DNA of 50,387 nt from Alphaproteobacteria bacterium (GCA_009694085.1 SHVW01000006.1:1-50387); one strand, 5' to 3'. Positions 9,084-18,844 are shown, numbered from the stretch's first letter. A program made the numbers and translations. Notes: generated by a model from the letters alone, not told the origin.

Positions 9084-10084
9084 ACCCGCCGGTACCGATG
9101 CTGGAGTTGCGCCAGGTGTCCAAGCGTTTCGTCAAACGCTTGGACACAGCAGCGAAGCTCGGCAACTTTTTCGGCGCCGGCATGCGCGAAGAGGTGGTTC
9201 ATGCGGTCGACAAGGTCAGTTTGGCCATCAATCCCGGCGAGGTCGTCGGCCTCGTCGGTGAATCCGGCTGCGGTAAGTCTACGCTGGGGCGCATCGTCGC
9301 CGGCATCCATCAGGCCAATGAGGGCGAGCGTCTGTGGCATGGCCGCGTGATCGCCGACATGCCCGCCGCGGAGGCGCGCGCGACCGAGTTGAAGATCCAG
9401 ATGATCTTCCAAGACCCGTTCGCTTCGCTCAATCCCCGCATGCGGGTGGCCGACATTATCGGCGAGGCTCCCGTTGTCCATGGCATGGTCAAGCTGGACG
9501 AGTTTGACGACTATCTCGACCAAACCATGCGGCGCGTTGGTCTCGATCCCGGTTTCAAGCGGCGCTATCCTCATCAGTTCTCCGGCGGCCAGCGCGCACG
9601 CATCGGTATTGCTCGCGCGCTGGCGGTCAAACCGGAGTTCCTGGTGTGCGACGAGGCGGTCGCGGCGCTCGACGTATCGATTCAGGCTCAGGTGCTCAAC
9701 CTGTTTATGAAGCTGCGCGCCGATCTCAGCCTGACTTATCTGTTCATCAGCCACGATCTCGGCGTGGTCGAGCATCTGTCCGATCGGGTCGTGATCATGT
9801 ATCTCGGCCGGGTCGTCGAGATCGCGCCCGCCGACGACCTGTTTCGCGGTCCCAATCATCCCTATGCCCAGGCCTTGCTCGCCGAGGTGCCGCGGTTGGA
9901 AACCCGGCGCCGTCGCTTCGAGCCGGTCAAGGGTGAGATACCCTCGCCACTCGATCCACCTACGGGTTGCCACTTCCATCCGCGCTGTCCACATGCGACG
10001 GAACGCTGCAAGCGCGAGGCGCCGGTCTTGCGGGAGATCGCGCCCCAACGCTGGTCCGCCTGCCACCTCAACGACGCAACGTGA
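9080..10084 (+). CDS. ABC peptide transporter ATPase, DppF/OppF type
   Basis: A 334-residue second ATPase of the importer. Walker A GESGCGKS, signature [12 protein letters not shown], Walker [13 protein letters not shown] and switch HDLGVV are present, with the C-terminal extension containing [15 protein letters not shown]. Note DEAVAALD in place of the usual DEPTSALD, a conservative variant common in this subgroup. The ATG at 9080 overlaps the stop of the previous ATPase; the open frame continues 40 codons upstream, but that part reads the previous gene in another frame. It is the last intact transporter gene before the truncated amidohydrolase. Confidence 0.92.
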   Translation: MNPPVPMLELRQVSKRFVKRLDTAAKLGNFFGAGMREEVVHAVDKVSLAINPGEVVGLVGESGCGKSTLGRIVAGIHQANEGERLWHGRVIADMPAAEARATELKIQMIFQDPFASLNPRMRVADIIGEAPVVHGMVKLDEFDDYLDQTMRRVGLDPGFKRRYPHQFSGGQRARIGIARALAVKPEFLVCDEAVAALDVSIQAQVLNLFMKLRADLSLTYLFISHDLGVVEHLSDRVVIMYLGRVVEIAPADDLFRGPNHPYAQALLAEVPRLETRRRRFEPVKGEIPSPLDPPTGCHFHPRCPHATERCKREAPVLREIAPQRWSACHLNDAT

Positions 10085-10093
10085 TCATCCGCG

Positions 10094-10351
10094 ATGCGCC
10101 ATGAAACCCCGGGCGTGCTGTTCCGCCACGATCCCCTGACCGAGCCGCTTCCCCTGGTGTTCGACTCGCCCCATAGCGGGCGCGTCTATCCCGCCGATTT
10201 CCGTTTTACCGCACCCGACTATGTGGTGCGTACGGCGGAGGACACCCATGTGGACGAGCTGCCCGGCCACGGCGCCACCTTGATCGGCGCGCTATTCCCG
10301 CGCGCCTATATCGATCCCAACCGCCACCTCGCCGACATCGATGCCACGTAG
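10094..10351 (+). pseudogene. truncated N-formylglutamate amidohydrolase
   Basis: An 85-residue frame matching only the N-terminal third of N-formylglutamate amidohydrolase (FGase), which normally has about 270-290 residues. Conserved pieces are [14 protein letters not shown] (residues 20-33), EDTHVDELPGHGA and AYIDPNRHLADID. The match ends exactly there, with a stop three codons later and the next gene 20 bases on, so roughly two thirds of the enzyme has been deleted. It sits ten bases after the importer ATPases, where an N-formyl amino acid deacylase would fit the operon. It is unlikely to be active as it stands. Confidence 0.75.
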
Positions 10352-10370
10352 CGTAACGGTCGGAGGGTTC

Positions 10371-11252
10371 GTGCGCGCAAAAATCCGCGATACCGAAATC
10401 TATTTCGACATCGAGGGCGCCGGGCTGGTGCCGGATGGGCCGGTCATGCGCGAGCGGCCGGTTGCCTTCGTCATCCATGGCGGACCCGGCGGCGACCATA
10501 GCGGCTTCAAGCCGTCGCTGTCGCCGTTGGCAAACCGGATGCAACTCGTCTATTTCGACCATCGCGGCCAGGGGCGGTCGGCCCCGGGCGATCCGGCCAA
10601 GTATACGCTCGACGAGAACGTCGAGGATATGGAAGCGCTGCGCCGCCATCTCGGCCTCGGCCCCATCGTCAGCATCGGCACCAGCTATGGCGGCATGGTC
10701 GGCATGGCCCATGCTGCGCGTTATCCCGAGGCGGTCTCGCATTTGATTCTGATCGTAACGGCGGCCCATTCCGGCTTCGTGGCCCGTGCGCAGGCGATCG
10801 TCGCCGCGCGCGGTTCGGCGGAGCAGAAGCGCGTCTGCGAAAACCTGTGGGCCGGCGCATTCAAGGATGCGGCGGAGATAAAGCACTACTACGCGGTCAT
10901 GGGGCCGCTCTATTCCGTTCGCCATGACGAGGCGGCGGTAGCGCCCGGCCGGGCGCGCGCCATCCACAGCCTGGAGCCGCTCAACCGCGCCTTCCGGCCC
11001 GGCGGCGTATTGCGCACCTTCGATCTGCGGCCGGAGTTGTCGCGCATCGCGGCGCCGACCTTGATTTTAGGCGGCCGGCACGACTGGATTTGCCCACCCG
11101 AGTTCCAGGAAGAAATTCACCGCCTGATCCCGGGCTCCGATTTGCGTATTTTCGAGAACAGCAGTCACTCGATCCGCGGCGACGAGCCCGAGGCCATGCT
11201 CGACGCCATTGCCGGCTTCGTTGTTTACAAGGGCCGGGCGCCTATGGCGTGA
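10371..11252 (+). CDS. alpha/beta hydrolase, proline iminopeptidase-like
   Basis: A 293-residue alpha/beta hydrolase of the peptidase S33 (prolyl aminopeptidase) type. Seen are the oxyanion-hole motif [22 protein letters not shown], the nucleophile elbow GTSYGGMVG with the catalytic Ser, a late Asp in [15 protein letters not shown] and His in [11 protein letters not shown]. It likely removes N-terminal residues, often proline, from imported peptides; esterase or lactonase activity is also possible in this fold. GTG 10371 is preferred because GGAGGG is just upstream, although the frame opens 10 codons earlier inside the truncated FGase. The stop overlaps the convergent nadK end by 11 bases. 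Confidence 0.78.
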   Translation: MRAKIRDTEIYFDIEGAGLVPDGPVMRERPVAFVIHGGPGGDHSGFKPSLSPLANRMQLVYFDHRGQGRSAPGDPAKYTLDENVEDMEALRRHLGLGPIVSIGTSYGGMVGMAHAARYPEAVSHLILIVTAAHSGFVARAQAIVAARGSAEQKRVCENLWAGAFKDAAEIKHYYAVMGPLYSVRHDEAAVAPGRARAIHSLEPLNRAFRPGGVLRTFDLRPELSRIAAPTLILGGRHDWICPPEFQEEIHRLIPGSDLRIFENSSHSIRGDEPEAMLDAIAGFVVYKGRAPMA

Positions 11253-12009
11253 ATTGTTCCTTGAGGATGCGTTCCTCAAGCTTCTGAGCTGGATCGAACA
11301 GCAGTCTCAGGGTAATCGCGCGATCCTCGCGGATCGCGACCTCGGCCACGTTGCGCACTTCACGATCGTCCGCCACTGCGCTGACCGGTCGCTTGGCGGC
11401 TTCAAGAATCTCGAAAGTGACTTCGGCCTTGTGCGGCACCAGCGCGCCGCGCCAGCGCCGGGGCCGGAAGGCGCTGATCGGAGTCAGCGCCAAAACGCCG
11501 GCGCCGAGCGGCACGATCGGCCCATGGGCCGATAGATTATAGGCCGTGCTCCCCGCGGGCGTGGCGACGAGCACGCCATCGCAGACCAACTCGTCCAACC
11601 GGACGATGCCGTCGATACGCACCCTAATCTTGGCTGCTTGCCGCCCCTCGCGCAGCAGAGAAACTTCGTTGATCGCAAGCGCATCGACGGCATCGCCCTT
11701 GATGGTGCGGGCGCGCATGCGCAAGGGATGGAGGCTAACCTCGGCGGCGCGCTCGACCCGCTCGACTAGGCCATCTTCGGCATAACCGTTCATCAGGAAG
11801 CCGACTGTACCGCGATTCATGCCGTAGATGGGGACCCCTTGCGCGACCGACCGGTGCAGGGTCTCCAGCATGAAACCGTCGCCGCCGAGCGCCACCACTA
11901 CCTCTGCTTGGTCGAAGGGAACGGTGGGATATAACCGCTCTAGCCGTGCTTGCGCCTGAAGCGCGGGTTCGGTATCTGCGGCGACGAAGGTAAGTTTTGG
12001 CGCTGGCAT
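11242..12009 (-). CDS. nadK: NAD kinase
   Basis: A 255-residue NAD kinase, which makes NADP+ from NAD+ and ATP (or polyphosphate). The GGDG active-site motif is in [17 protein letters not shown], followed by the NAD-binding region INEVSLLR and [23 protein letters not shown]. Length fits the short alphaproteobacterial form. ATG 12009 is chosen because it gives the usual [12 protein letters not shown] start; the frame continues 44 codons upstream without family similarity. It is divergent from the small secreted protein gene across about 120 bases and convergent with the hydrolase gene. Confidence 0.9.
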   Translation of the reverse strand: MPAPKLTFVAADTEPALQAQARLERLYPTVPFDQAEVVVALGGDGFMLETLHRSVAQGVPIYGMNRGTVGFLMNGYAEDGLVERVERAAEVSLHPLRMRARTIKGDAVDALAINEVSLLREGRQAAKIRVRIDGIVRLDELVCDGVLVATPAGSTAYNLSAHGPIVPLGAGVLALTPISAFRPRRWRGALVPHKAEVTFEILEAAKRPVSAVADDREVRNVAEVAIREDRAITLRLLFDPAQKLEERILKEQFTP

Positions 12010-12173
12010 GTCGATTCCGATCGTGGACGAGGTGCCGAGTATAGCGCGAGCCCCGCTGCATGCCAGGACTGGCTTGCCGAACCGATCCGCCCGTCTCATC
12101 GTGGCGTCGAAGCAAGCGGAGGGGCGGGAATGGTAGGGCATAGGCTTGGCATGGCCGTCATGCTGGTGTTGAC

Positions 12174-12623
12174 GTGGCTGCGCCCTTGGCGGGGAGCGCC
12201 GACGAGGTGCCGACCGACCGCCATGTCGGCTACTACTACCCCGCGCCGACCAGCGGCGAGACCTATGTGGCGCGCTCGCGCGTGCTTGACGACAGTAACC
12301 GCGCGCGCCGAATCGGCTTTGTCACCGTGCTCACGAACCAGATGCTCCAGGCGCCCTATCCACCGCAATTCGCCATCTATGCCAAGGGCGCGGAAGCGGA
12401 AAAGTTGATCATCGTGGGGCTGAACGACAATGGCTTCAATTCGATCTACCGAGCGCGCGCCTTGTTGGCCATGCTAACGGCCCAGGCGCGCGTGACGCTG
12501 CTGTTTCGGGACACCGATCTAGCCGAGGTCTTCACCTTCCTCGATCTGGCCAAGTTGCTTGGTTTCCAGTTGATCACGGTCAGCGACGGCCGCGAATTCG
12601 CCCACCAAATCGTGATCGAATGA
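12174..12623 (+). CDS. conserved small secreted protein, signal peptide out of frame
   Basis: The frame from GTG 12174 gives 149 residues with a core of [54 protein letters not shown] and [14 protein letters not shown] recognise this as a conserved alphaproteobacterial protein whose relatives are sometimes labelled as molybdopterin-guanine dinucleotide protein A, a label without visible support. Relatives have a signal peptide. Here a good one (MAVMLVLT) exists in another frame from ATG 12151 or 12130; one extra base near 12172-12175 would join it to [13 protein letters not shown]. So this is either an indel or a shortened protein. The stop overlaps the methyltransferase start (ATGA). Confidence 0.6.
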   Translation: MAAPLAGSADEVPTDRHVGYYYPAPTSGETYVARSRVLDDSNRARRIGFVTVLTNQMLQAPYPPQFAIYAKGAEAEKLIIVGLNDNGFNSIYRARALLAMLTAQARVTLLFRDTDLAEVFTFLDLAKLLGFQLITVSDGREFAHQIVIE

Positions 12624-14165
12624 GCGCAGGCGCCGACGGCTACGTTCGCGATCTCGACTATGTCGACGTCGTCCACCCCCGCATGGCGCCTGTTTGGCTC
12701 GACTATGTGGCGGCACTCCAGGGCGTGGCGCGACCGCGGCCGGTCGATGGTTACGATTATTGCGATCTCGGCTGCGGTGCCGGGTTGAGCCTGAACATGC
12801 TCGCCGCGAGCGATCGGCGCGGCCGTTTCGTCGGTATCGACGCGAATGCTCGCCACGTCGCGCGCGCCGAAGAATTCCGCCAGGCTGGGGGCCTGAACAA
12901 TGTCCGCTTTCTCGCGGACGATTTCGCCGCCGCCGCCGCGCTCGATCTGCCGAAATTCGACTATATCGCGCTTTACGGCGCTATGTCCTGGGTCGGGCCG
13001 GAAGCGCGGCGTCAAGCGCTCGATTTCGTGCGTGCCCGGCTCAAACCGGGCGGGCTGGTTCTGGTCGCCTATAACGTCATGCCCGGCAGTGCCGCGCTGG
13101 CACCGCTACGCCGCTTCATGCTTGCTGCGTCGAGCCCGGAGCAGCCCGCGACGGCGCGCATCGTTGCTGCGCGCGAAGCACTAGCCGCGCTCAAGGCCAG
13201 TGGGTCCCAGTTTCTGCGCGATCACGCCGCAGCGACACGCGCGCTCGATGCCGCGATCGACGGCGACCCGGGCTACCTCGCCCATGAATATTTCAATGCC
13301 CATTGGCATCTGCCCTATTTCGCCGAGATGCGCGCCGACGTGGCCGCCATTGGCGCGGACTTCGTCGGCAGCGCCACGATTGAGGCCAATTCGGCACGCC
13401 TGTGTATCCCGAGGCCGCTGCGCTCGCTTTACGACCGCACGCAAGGACTGAATGAGCGCGAGTTGGTCAAGGACATGGTGTTGGGCCGCAAGTTTCGCCT
13501 CGATGTGTTTGCGCGCGGCGGCCGGCATGTGACAGGCGATGCTCATTTCGGTTTGTTCGATGGGCTTGCCTTTGCTCTGCCAACGCGTTCGGCAGCGAGC
13601 ATGCCTCAAAATTTCCGCTTTCCGGCGGGGCGTACAACTTTACGGTCCGCGGTTGCCGTGCCCCTGATCGCCGCGCTAGCGGGCGGACCGGTCACGCTGG
13701 GCGAGCTAGTTCGTCAACCAGGCCTGGCTGATCATCCCGTGGCAGAAATCATCGGCGAGCTGAACATCCTGATCGCCGGACGCGAGGCTCAGCCGGCGCG
13801 CGGGCCGAAGCATGCGCTAGGACAAGATGGAGATCGCTTTCGCTTCGGCGCGCCTTTGAGCGGCCGCACGCTCGATGCATTCCTTGCCGTCGACCGCGCC
13901 CGTTTCGTCGCCGCGCCTGCACTAGGCACGGGCCTACACCTCAACGCGACCCCTGCTCGGGCTGGTCGAGGCCGGCTTGTCCGGCGCTGCCCAATGGGCG
14001 GCCGATCTGCTGAAACGGCGCCGATTGGGTATCGCCAATGAGGGTGGCCGTCTGACCGAACCGGCGGTGCTGGCGCGCCATCTTACCCAGCGTATCGACG
14101 CCATTTGGCGGCCGTTTTTTCTCGATCGATTGACGGCGTTCGGCGTGATCGAGTCCGCAGATTGA
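12620..14165 (+). pseudogene. SAM-dependent methyltransferase with regulatory domain, frameshifted tail
   Basis: A class I methyltransferase with the SAM-binding motif YCDLGCGAGLSLNML near residue 50 and FDYIALYGAMSWV further on, then the 'methyltransferase regulatory' region. The first frame runs to a stop at 14041, but its last 30 or so residues are out of family. A shift at four C (13950-13953) leads into GLSGAAQWAADLLKRRR and the rest of the expected C-terminus, ending at 14165. Removing one C gives about 515 residues, the normal length. The substrate is unknown; relatives sit beside surface-polysaccharide or unknown genes. It overlaps the preceding gene by four bases. Confidence 0.7.
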
Positions 14166-14170
14166 GGGGA

Positions 14171-15160
14171 TTATCCCCCGGTCACGCTCATATGGCGCTC
14201 GACCGCCGGGCCGCCGCGGCGCCGGTCGATGACGAAGTCGTGTCCCTTGGGCTTGCGCCCAATCGCCTCGTGGATTGTAGCCATCAATGGCCCATCGCTC
14301 TCGCTGGCGCGCAGCGGCTCGCGCAGATCGGCGGCATCGTCCTGGCCCAAGCACATATAGAGCGTGCCAGTGCAGGTCAGGCGCACGCGATTGCAGGATT
14401 CACAGAAATTATGAGTCAGTGGCGTGATGAAGCCGAGCCGGCCGCCGGTTTCCTTGATGCGGACGTAGCGTGCCGGCCCACCCGTGCGATAGTCGATATC
14501 CTCGAGCGTCCAGCGCTCTTGCAGCTTGGCGCGTACCAGGGATAGCGGCAGGTATTGTTCGATGCGATCGGTGCCGATCTCGCCCATGGGCATGACTTCG
14601 ATGATGGTGAGGTCGAAACCCTCATCGCCGCACCACTGGATCATGCGGTCGAATTCTCCGTCGTTGACGCCCTTGAGCGCCACCGCATTGATCTTGATCT
14701 TGAGCCCGGCCGATTTGGCGGCCGCGAGCCCGGCCATAACCTGATCGAGCTTGCCCCAGCGCGTGATCGTCGCGAATTTATCCGGGTCCAACGTGTCGAC
14801 CGACACGTTGATGCGGCGCATTCCGGCGGCGGCGAGATCGCCGGCATAGCGTGCGAGCTGGCTGCCATTGGTGGTCAGGGTCAGTTCGTCGAGTTGGCCG
14901 CTGGCGATATGCCGGCCGAGGCTGCGGATCAAACCCACAATATTGCGCCGGACCAGAGGTTCGCCGCCGGTCAGCCGCAACTTGCGCACGCCCAGCGCGA
15001 CGAAGGCGGAGCACAGCCTGTCCAATTCTTCCAGGCTGAGCACGTCGGCCTTGGGCAGGAAGGTCATGTCTTCCGCCATGCAATAGACGCAGCGGAAGTC
15101 GCAGCGGTCGGTCACCGATACACGCAAATAGGAAATGGGACGGCCGAACGGGTCGATCAT
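14171..15160 (-). CDS. moaA: GTP 3',8-cyclase MoaA
   Basis: A 329-residue radical-SAM enzyme for the first step of molybdenum/tungsten cofactor synthesis, converting GTP to 3',8-cyclo-7,8-dihydro-GTP. The N-terminal cluster motif CDFRCVYC and the C-terminal second cluster ([14 protein letters not shown] plus later Cys) are both present, as is [13 protein letters not shown] 15160 is chosen to give the standard [20 protein letters not shown] start; an ATG four codons upstream (15172) is also possible, and neither has a clear ribosome site. It leads the set of cofactor genes that serves the formate dehydrogenase downstream. It is convergent with the methyltransferase across five bases. Confidence 0.93.
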   Translation of the reverse strand: MIDPFGRPISYLRVSVTDRCDFRCVYCMAEDMTFLPKADVLSLEELDRLCSAFVALGVRKLRLTGGEPLVRRNIVGLIRSLGRHIASGQLDELTLTTNGSQLARYAGDLAAAGMRRINVSVDTLDPDKFATITRWGKLDQVMAGLAAAKSAGLKIKINAVALKGVNDGEFDRMIQWCGDEGFDLTIIEVMPMGEIGTDRIEQYLPLSLVRAKLQERWTLEDIDYRTGGPARYVRIKETGGRLGFITPLTHNFCESCNRVRLTCTGTLYMCLGQDDAADLREPLRASESDGPLMATIHEAIGRKPKGHDFVIDRRRGGPAVERHMSVTGG

Positions 15161-15257
15161 GGCGCCGATCATAGCGCGGGGCCGATGGAATATCTTCCCC
15201 AACTTTGCTATGGCTTTGGGCCGGCGCCCTGAGATGGCGACCGGGCGAGGGGCGCTT

Positions 15258-15551
15258 ATGGCAGAACGCAAACCGCATATATTGGATGGCCTAGGCGCCC
15301 GGCTCGTTGCGGCGCTGGTGTTCCTGTCGGCGTTGAGCGGTCTCGCCTACATTCACCGCGACGATCTCATCCCCGGAAGCAAGGTCGAGGCGGCGGCGGC
15401 TGATCCAGTCCAGCAATGCATGGTCAAAAGGGCGGCCGATATCGACGGCATGGCCAAGGAGGGGACGATCAACCAGTCCCAGGCCGAGTTATTCAAATCG
15501 CGTGCTCTTGCACTCTGCCAGGCTCAATCTCAGGGCAAGGCGCCGCAATAA
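15258..15551 (+). CDS. small single-pass membrane protein, unknown
   Basis: A 97-residue protein I do not recognise. After a short basic tail it has one hydrophobic helix (residues about 15-33, [17 protein letters not shown]), then a probably periplasmic domain with two cysteines ([14 protein letters not shown] and ALALCQ) that could form a disulfide. ATG 15258 is preferred because CGAGGGG lies five to six bases upstream. It is divergent from moaA across about 100 bases. The coding bias matches its neighbours, so it is likely a real gene. Confidence 0.6.
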   Translation: MAERKPHILDGLGARLVAALVFLSALSGLAYIHRDDLIPGSKVEAAAADPVQQCMVKRAADIDGMAKEGTINQSQAELFKSRALALCQAQSQGKAPQ

Positions 15552-15566
15552 ACCGGAACGCGAAGT

Positions 15567-15677
15567 TTAGGCGCTGGTGTCGACGTTCTGACCGTGCGAG
15601 CTTTCGCGGGGCGGCGGCGGCGTCTGCTCGCGTGGCGCTGGCGCGGAGGCTGGTGCTCTGGTGAATTCGATAGCCAT
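15567..15677 (-). CDS. short proline-rich ORF with strong ribosome site
   Basis: A 36-codon frame starting at ATG 15675-15677, with AGGAG seven bases upstream, and ending in TAA at 15567. The peptide starts MAIEFTRAP and has a run of four prolines (REQTPPPPRESS) in an Ala/Pro-rich, disordered-looking body. No family is recognised. The ribosome site and the palindrome just ahead of it argue for translation; small size and low complexity argue caution. It lies between the small membrane protein and the iron-sulfur protein gene, in the same direction as the latter but after it. Confidence 0.4.
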   Translation of the reverse strand: MAIEFTRAPASAPAPREQTPPPPRESSHGQNVDTSA

Positions 15678-15690
15678 GTGACACTCCTGG

Positions 15691-15708
15691 GCCAGCAGTT
15701 CTGCTGGC
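15691..15708. promoter_or_regulatory. 8-2-8 inverted repeat ahead of the short ORF
   Basis: GCCAGCAG-TT-CTGCTGGC is a perfect inverted repeat of 8-base arms around two bases. It ends only a few bases before the AGGAG of the leftward 36-codon ORF. It could be an operator or, as RNA, a hairpin masking the ribosome site. There is no T-run on either side, so it does not look like a terminator. Confidence 0.5.
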
Positions 15709-15770
15709 TAAACTTAACTATAGTTCTGCTCGGCGGTGTTGGCGAGTCATAAAATTAGGTTAAAACCCGG

Positions 15771-17855
15771 TTAACTATCTGGTTTTGCTTGGCGTTCCGC
15801 TAATAGTTTGGCTCGGGCCTCCTCGATTTCGCGTTCGCGCAGGTCGTCGTCGGTCGTGCGCATGATCGGGCGAGGCGGGCCGGCATAGGGGTCTGCGCCC
15901 GAGGCGAACTGAGCTGTGACCCGACAGGCCTCGCACATCTTGATCCGTTCGATCGCTGGGCCGCCCTTGAACATCCAGTGCTTGTCGGCGAGTTTGGCGA
16001 CGATTTTCTCGATCGAGCTCTTGGTGCCAAATGGCTTGCCGCAAGACACGCAGTGGAACGGTTCTTCCTCCTTGATCAACACCGGCGCGCGCGCGGTGTC
16101 AGCCAAGTTGAGCCGCGGTTCCAGAGTGATGACCTTTTCTGGGCATGTGGTTCGGCACAGCCCGCATTGGACGCAAGCATCTTCCACGAAGCTGAGCGCC
16201 GGCTTGTCCGTGCCATCGATCAGCGCACCGGTCGGGCAGACGCCGACGCAGGACAGGCAGAGCGTGCAGCCCTCGGTGTTGACCGCGACCCTTCCGAACG
16301 GCGCACCCGTGGGCAGGGGCAGTAAATCGACCGGCGCGGGTGCATGGGCGTGCAGGTGACGCAGGCCGAGCATCGCGATCGTGCGCTTGCCACCCATGGG
16401 CAGATGGTCGCTGGCGCGCGGCGCGGCCATGGGGGCCAGGCCATAGAGCGCGGTTTCGACGGCGCCGGGCTCTTCGGCATCGATGATCGCCACGCGGCCG
16501 GCACCATAACCGAGCCCGCTCATGGCGGTTTCGATCAAGCCGATCTGCTGGGCAAGGCCGGCCAGTTCCTCGCGCTTCGTCGGTGGCACCAGAATACGGA
16601 TTTGGGCCGCGCCATAGGCCAGCGCGGAGGCAAAGAAATCGAAGCCGATTTGGGTAACTTCGTTGAGCGCGAAGGGCAGCACGCGGGCCGGCAGGCCGCG
16701 GCCATAGCGCGCCATGGCGGCGATCAACTCGTCGCCGCGCCGCTGATCGTGGATCAACAAAGTTGCATCGGCGCCGCCGGCACGGCGATAGGCGCCGAGC
16801 AGGGTGCGCAGACGTTGCAGCAGGGAATCGGCGGCCGGCATGTCGTAGGCGGCCGCACCGGTCGGACACACGCTGGCGCAAGCACCGCAGCCGGCGCACA
16901 CGAAGGGATCGATAGCGACGCGATCGCCCGCCGGCACGATGGCGCCGGTCGGGCAGACGTCCAAGCAGCGCGTGCAGCCCATGCGCCGGTTCCGGCTATG
17001 AGTGCAGATGTCGGCATTGTAGGCGACATAGCGCGGCTTCTCGAACTCGCCGATCATATCGGCCAAATCGTAGAGCGCCTTCTGCACTTGGGCGGGATTG
17101 CCGGGGTCGGGCCTGATATAGCCGTCGCGCTTTTCGTGGGCGGTGAAGAGGGGCGGGCCGCCGGAGAGGTCGAGGATCAAATCGCATTTGGACGAGGCGC
17201 CGTTGCGCGGGGCCTCGAATCCGAGATGACCGCGGCCAGAGGGCGCGGCCGGCGCGTAATCGTCGACCACGATTTCGAAGGCGCCGAGATGGCCCTTGGC
17301 AGCATTGATCGTGCCCCTGAACACGGGCACGTCCATGACCGCGGGCGGCATCACGTCGCCGGGCCGCGTCAGCAACACGGTCACATCGAGCCGGCTGGAA
17401 AGTTGCTTGGCAGCTTGGATCGCAAGCTCGTCGCGGCCATAGACCAGCACGACGCCCTCGGATTTGAGCGTAACCGCCGGTGTGGGCGGCAGGTCGAGCG
17501 CGGCTTCTGCTATCAGCGCCGCCATTTTGGCCGTGGCACCCGCGCCTTGGTAGGACCAGCCCGCGCGCTCGCGAATGTTGACGAAGGCGATGGGCGCGCC
17601 GGACTCCGCATCGCCGCGCGCCTCGATCATGGTTTCCGTGAACAGCGGGGCTTCTTGCGTGCAGGCAACGAGCAGTGGCGCGTCCGCGGCGAGCGCCTGC
17701 TCATAGCGCTGAATTTCGCGCCGGCAGAGCTGGGTTGCAAGCTGGAGATCGCCGGTGGCGCCGCTGGCCGCGCAGGCCTGGGCCAGCGCCTTGCCGTCCA
17801 GCGCCATGGTGCCGGCGCAATCGCAGACCAGAACCGTCTTACCCTGGATTTCCAT
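15771..17855 (-). CDS. multi-cluster 4Fe-4S protein of the formate dehydrogenase locus
   Basis: A 694-residue iron-sulfur protein. Four ferredoxin-type cluster motifs are visible: MGCTRCLDVCPTGA, CAGCGACASVCPTGA, CTLCLSCVGVCPTGA and CVQCGLCRTTCPEKV, followed near the C-terminus by a two-pair cysteine site (CVSCGKPFG and CEACR). The N-terminal third resembles the HdrA-like part seen in the same gene of other alphaproteobacterial fdh loci. A role in electron transfer or enzyme maturation is inferred from the cluster content and location; no reaction is established. It lies 53 bases after the PanE-like gene in the leftward tup operon. Confidence 0.8.
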   Translation of the reverse strand: MEIQGKTVLVCDCAGTMALDGKALAQACAASGATGDLQLATQLCRREIQRYEQALAADAPLLVACTQEAPLFTETMIEARGDAESGAPIAFVNIRERAGWSYQGAGATAKMAALIAEAALDLPPTPAVTLKSEGVVLVYGRDELAIQAAKQLSSRLDVTVLLTRPGDVMPPAVMDVPVFRGTINAAKGHLGAFEIVVDDYAPAAPSGRGHLGFEAPRNGASSKCDLILDLSGGPPLFTAHEKRDGYIRPDPGNPAQVQKALYDLADMIGEFEKPRYVAYNADICTHSRNRRMGCTRCLDVCPTGAIVPAGDRVAIDPFVCAGCGACASVCPTGAAAYDMPAADSLLQRLRTLLGAYRRAGGADATLLIHDQRRGDELIAAMARYGRGLPARVLPFALNEVTQIGFDFFASALAYGAAQIRILVPPTKREELAGLAQQIGLIETAMSGLGYGAGRVAIIDAEEPGAVETALYGLAPMAAPRASDHLPMGGKRTIAMLGLRHLHAHAPAPVDLLPLPTGAPFGRVAVNTEGCTLCLSCVGVCPTGALIDGTDKPALSFVEDACVQCGLCRTTCPEKVITLEPRLNLADTARAPVLIKEEEPFHCVSCGKPFGTKSSIEKIVAKLADKHWMFKGGPAIERIKMCEACRVTAQFASGADPYAGPPRPIMRTTDDDLREREIEEARAKLLAERQAKPDS

Positions 17856-17908
17856 TGCTCTCTATCCCCGTCCGCGCCCGCCTTGTCTTGGCGGCTCGCT
17901 CGGCTTCT

Positions 17909-18844
17909 TCATACACCGGCCGGGCGACCGTTGGCGAAGGGTTTGAGCGCCGCATAGACCGCCCGATGCACCGGTGTCGGCACGTTCGATTGGCGGCCCA
18001 GGCGGACGATGGCGCCGGACAGGCCCTCGATCTCGATCCGATTGCCCTTGTCGAGATCGAAGGCGAGCGAAGCCTTGGACGCAGGCGGCAAGGTGGCGCC
18101 GAACGCCATGGCGCGGTCGACCGCGTCGGGCGCAAGCTTGATGCCCTTGGCCGCAGCGACCGCCACGGCCTCGGCTATGGCATCGCGCAGCAGGGGCCGC
18201 ATTTCGTCGTCGGCCAGGATGGGGCCGATGGGTTGGCGGGTGAGCCCCGTGGTGGCGGCGAGCGAGGCGAGGAAGACGAATTTCGACCAGATCGCGTGAT
18301 TGATGTCGGCGCTGAGTTCGGCGTCGAAGCCCGACGCCGTACAAGCCGAAACAAATGCGGCGAGGCGGTCGGAGCGCGGCTTGTCCAACTCGCCGACGAT
18401 CAGTTTGTGGATCTGGTTGTTGTGGCGAATGACTCCCGGCCCGTCGATCTGGGCAAAGATATAAGCGAGGCCGCCGGCGACATGGCGCTGGCCGACGATG
18501 GCGGCGATACGCTCCTCGCTGTCGACACCGTTTTGTAACGAGACGATTGCGGTATCCGGGCCGGTCAGCGGGGCGAGGCGGCGCGCGGACTCCTCGGTAT
18601 CGTAGAGCTTCACGCAGAACAGCACGATATCGGCCGCGCCGAAAGCGGCGGGATCGTCGCTTGCCCTAACTCGCGGCAAGTGAAGGTCGCCCTTGGGACT
18701 AATGATGCGCAGACCGTCGCGCTGGAGCGCGGCAAGGTTCGCGCCGCGCGCGATGAAGCCGACATCGTGGCCGGCGGCGGCGAGCCGCGCGCCGAAATAT
18801 CCGCCGACCGCGCCGGTCCCGAAAACGACTGTTTTGAGGGTCAC
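17909..18844 (-). CDS. panE: 2-dehydropantoate 2-reductase family protein
   Basis: A 311-residue NADPH-dependent ketopantoate reductase (PanE/ApbA family). The dinucleotide motif VFGTGAVGGYFGARLAAAGHD is at the N-terminus (residues about 7-27, glycines at the usual spacing); SLQNGVDSEE and the catalytic lysine region in NHAIWSKFVFLASLAATTGL follow. GTG 18844 overlaps the tupA stop (GTGA), with AAGGA upstream, so it is translationally coupled to tungstate uptake genes. That placement is odd for pantothenate synthesis. The family also contains reductases of other 2-oxo acids, so the true substrate is open. Confidence 0.8.
   Translation of the reverse strand: MTLKTVVFGTGAVGGYFGARLAAAGHDVGFIARGANLAALQRDGLRIISPKGDLHLPRVRASDDPAAFGAADIVLFCVKLYDTEESARRLAPLTGPDTAIVSLQNGVDSEERIAAIVGQRHVAGGLAYIFAQIDGPGVIRHNNQIHKLIVGELDKPRSDRLAAFVSACTASGFDAELSADINHAIWSKFVFLASLAATTGLTRQPIGPILADDEMRPLLRDAIAEAVAVAAAKGIKLAPDAVDRAMAFGATLPPASKASLAFDLDKGNRIEIEGLSGAIVRLGRQSNVPTPVHRAVYAALKPFANGRPAGV

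Noticed and set aside
14160-14185. GGGGA-TTA-TCCCC hairpin as terminator between the methyltransferase and moaA
   Set aside because: The stem is only five base pairs, with no T-run on either strand.
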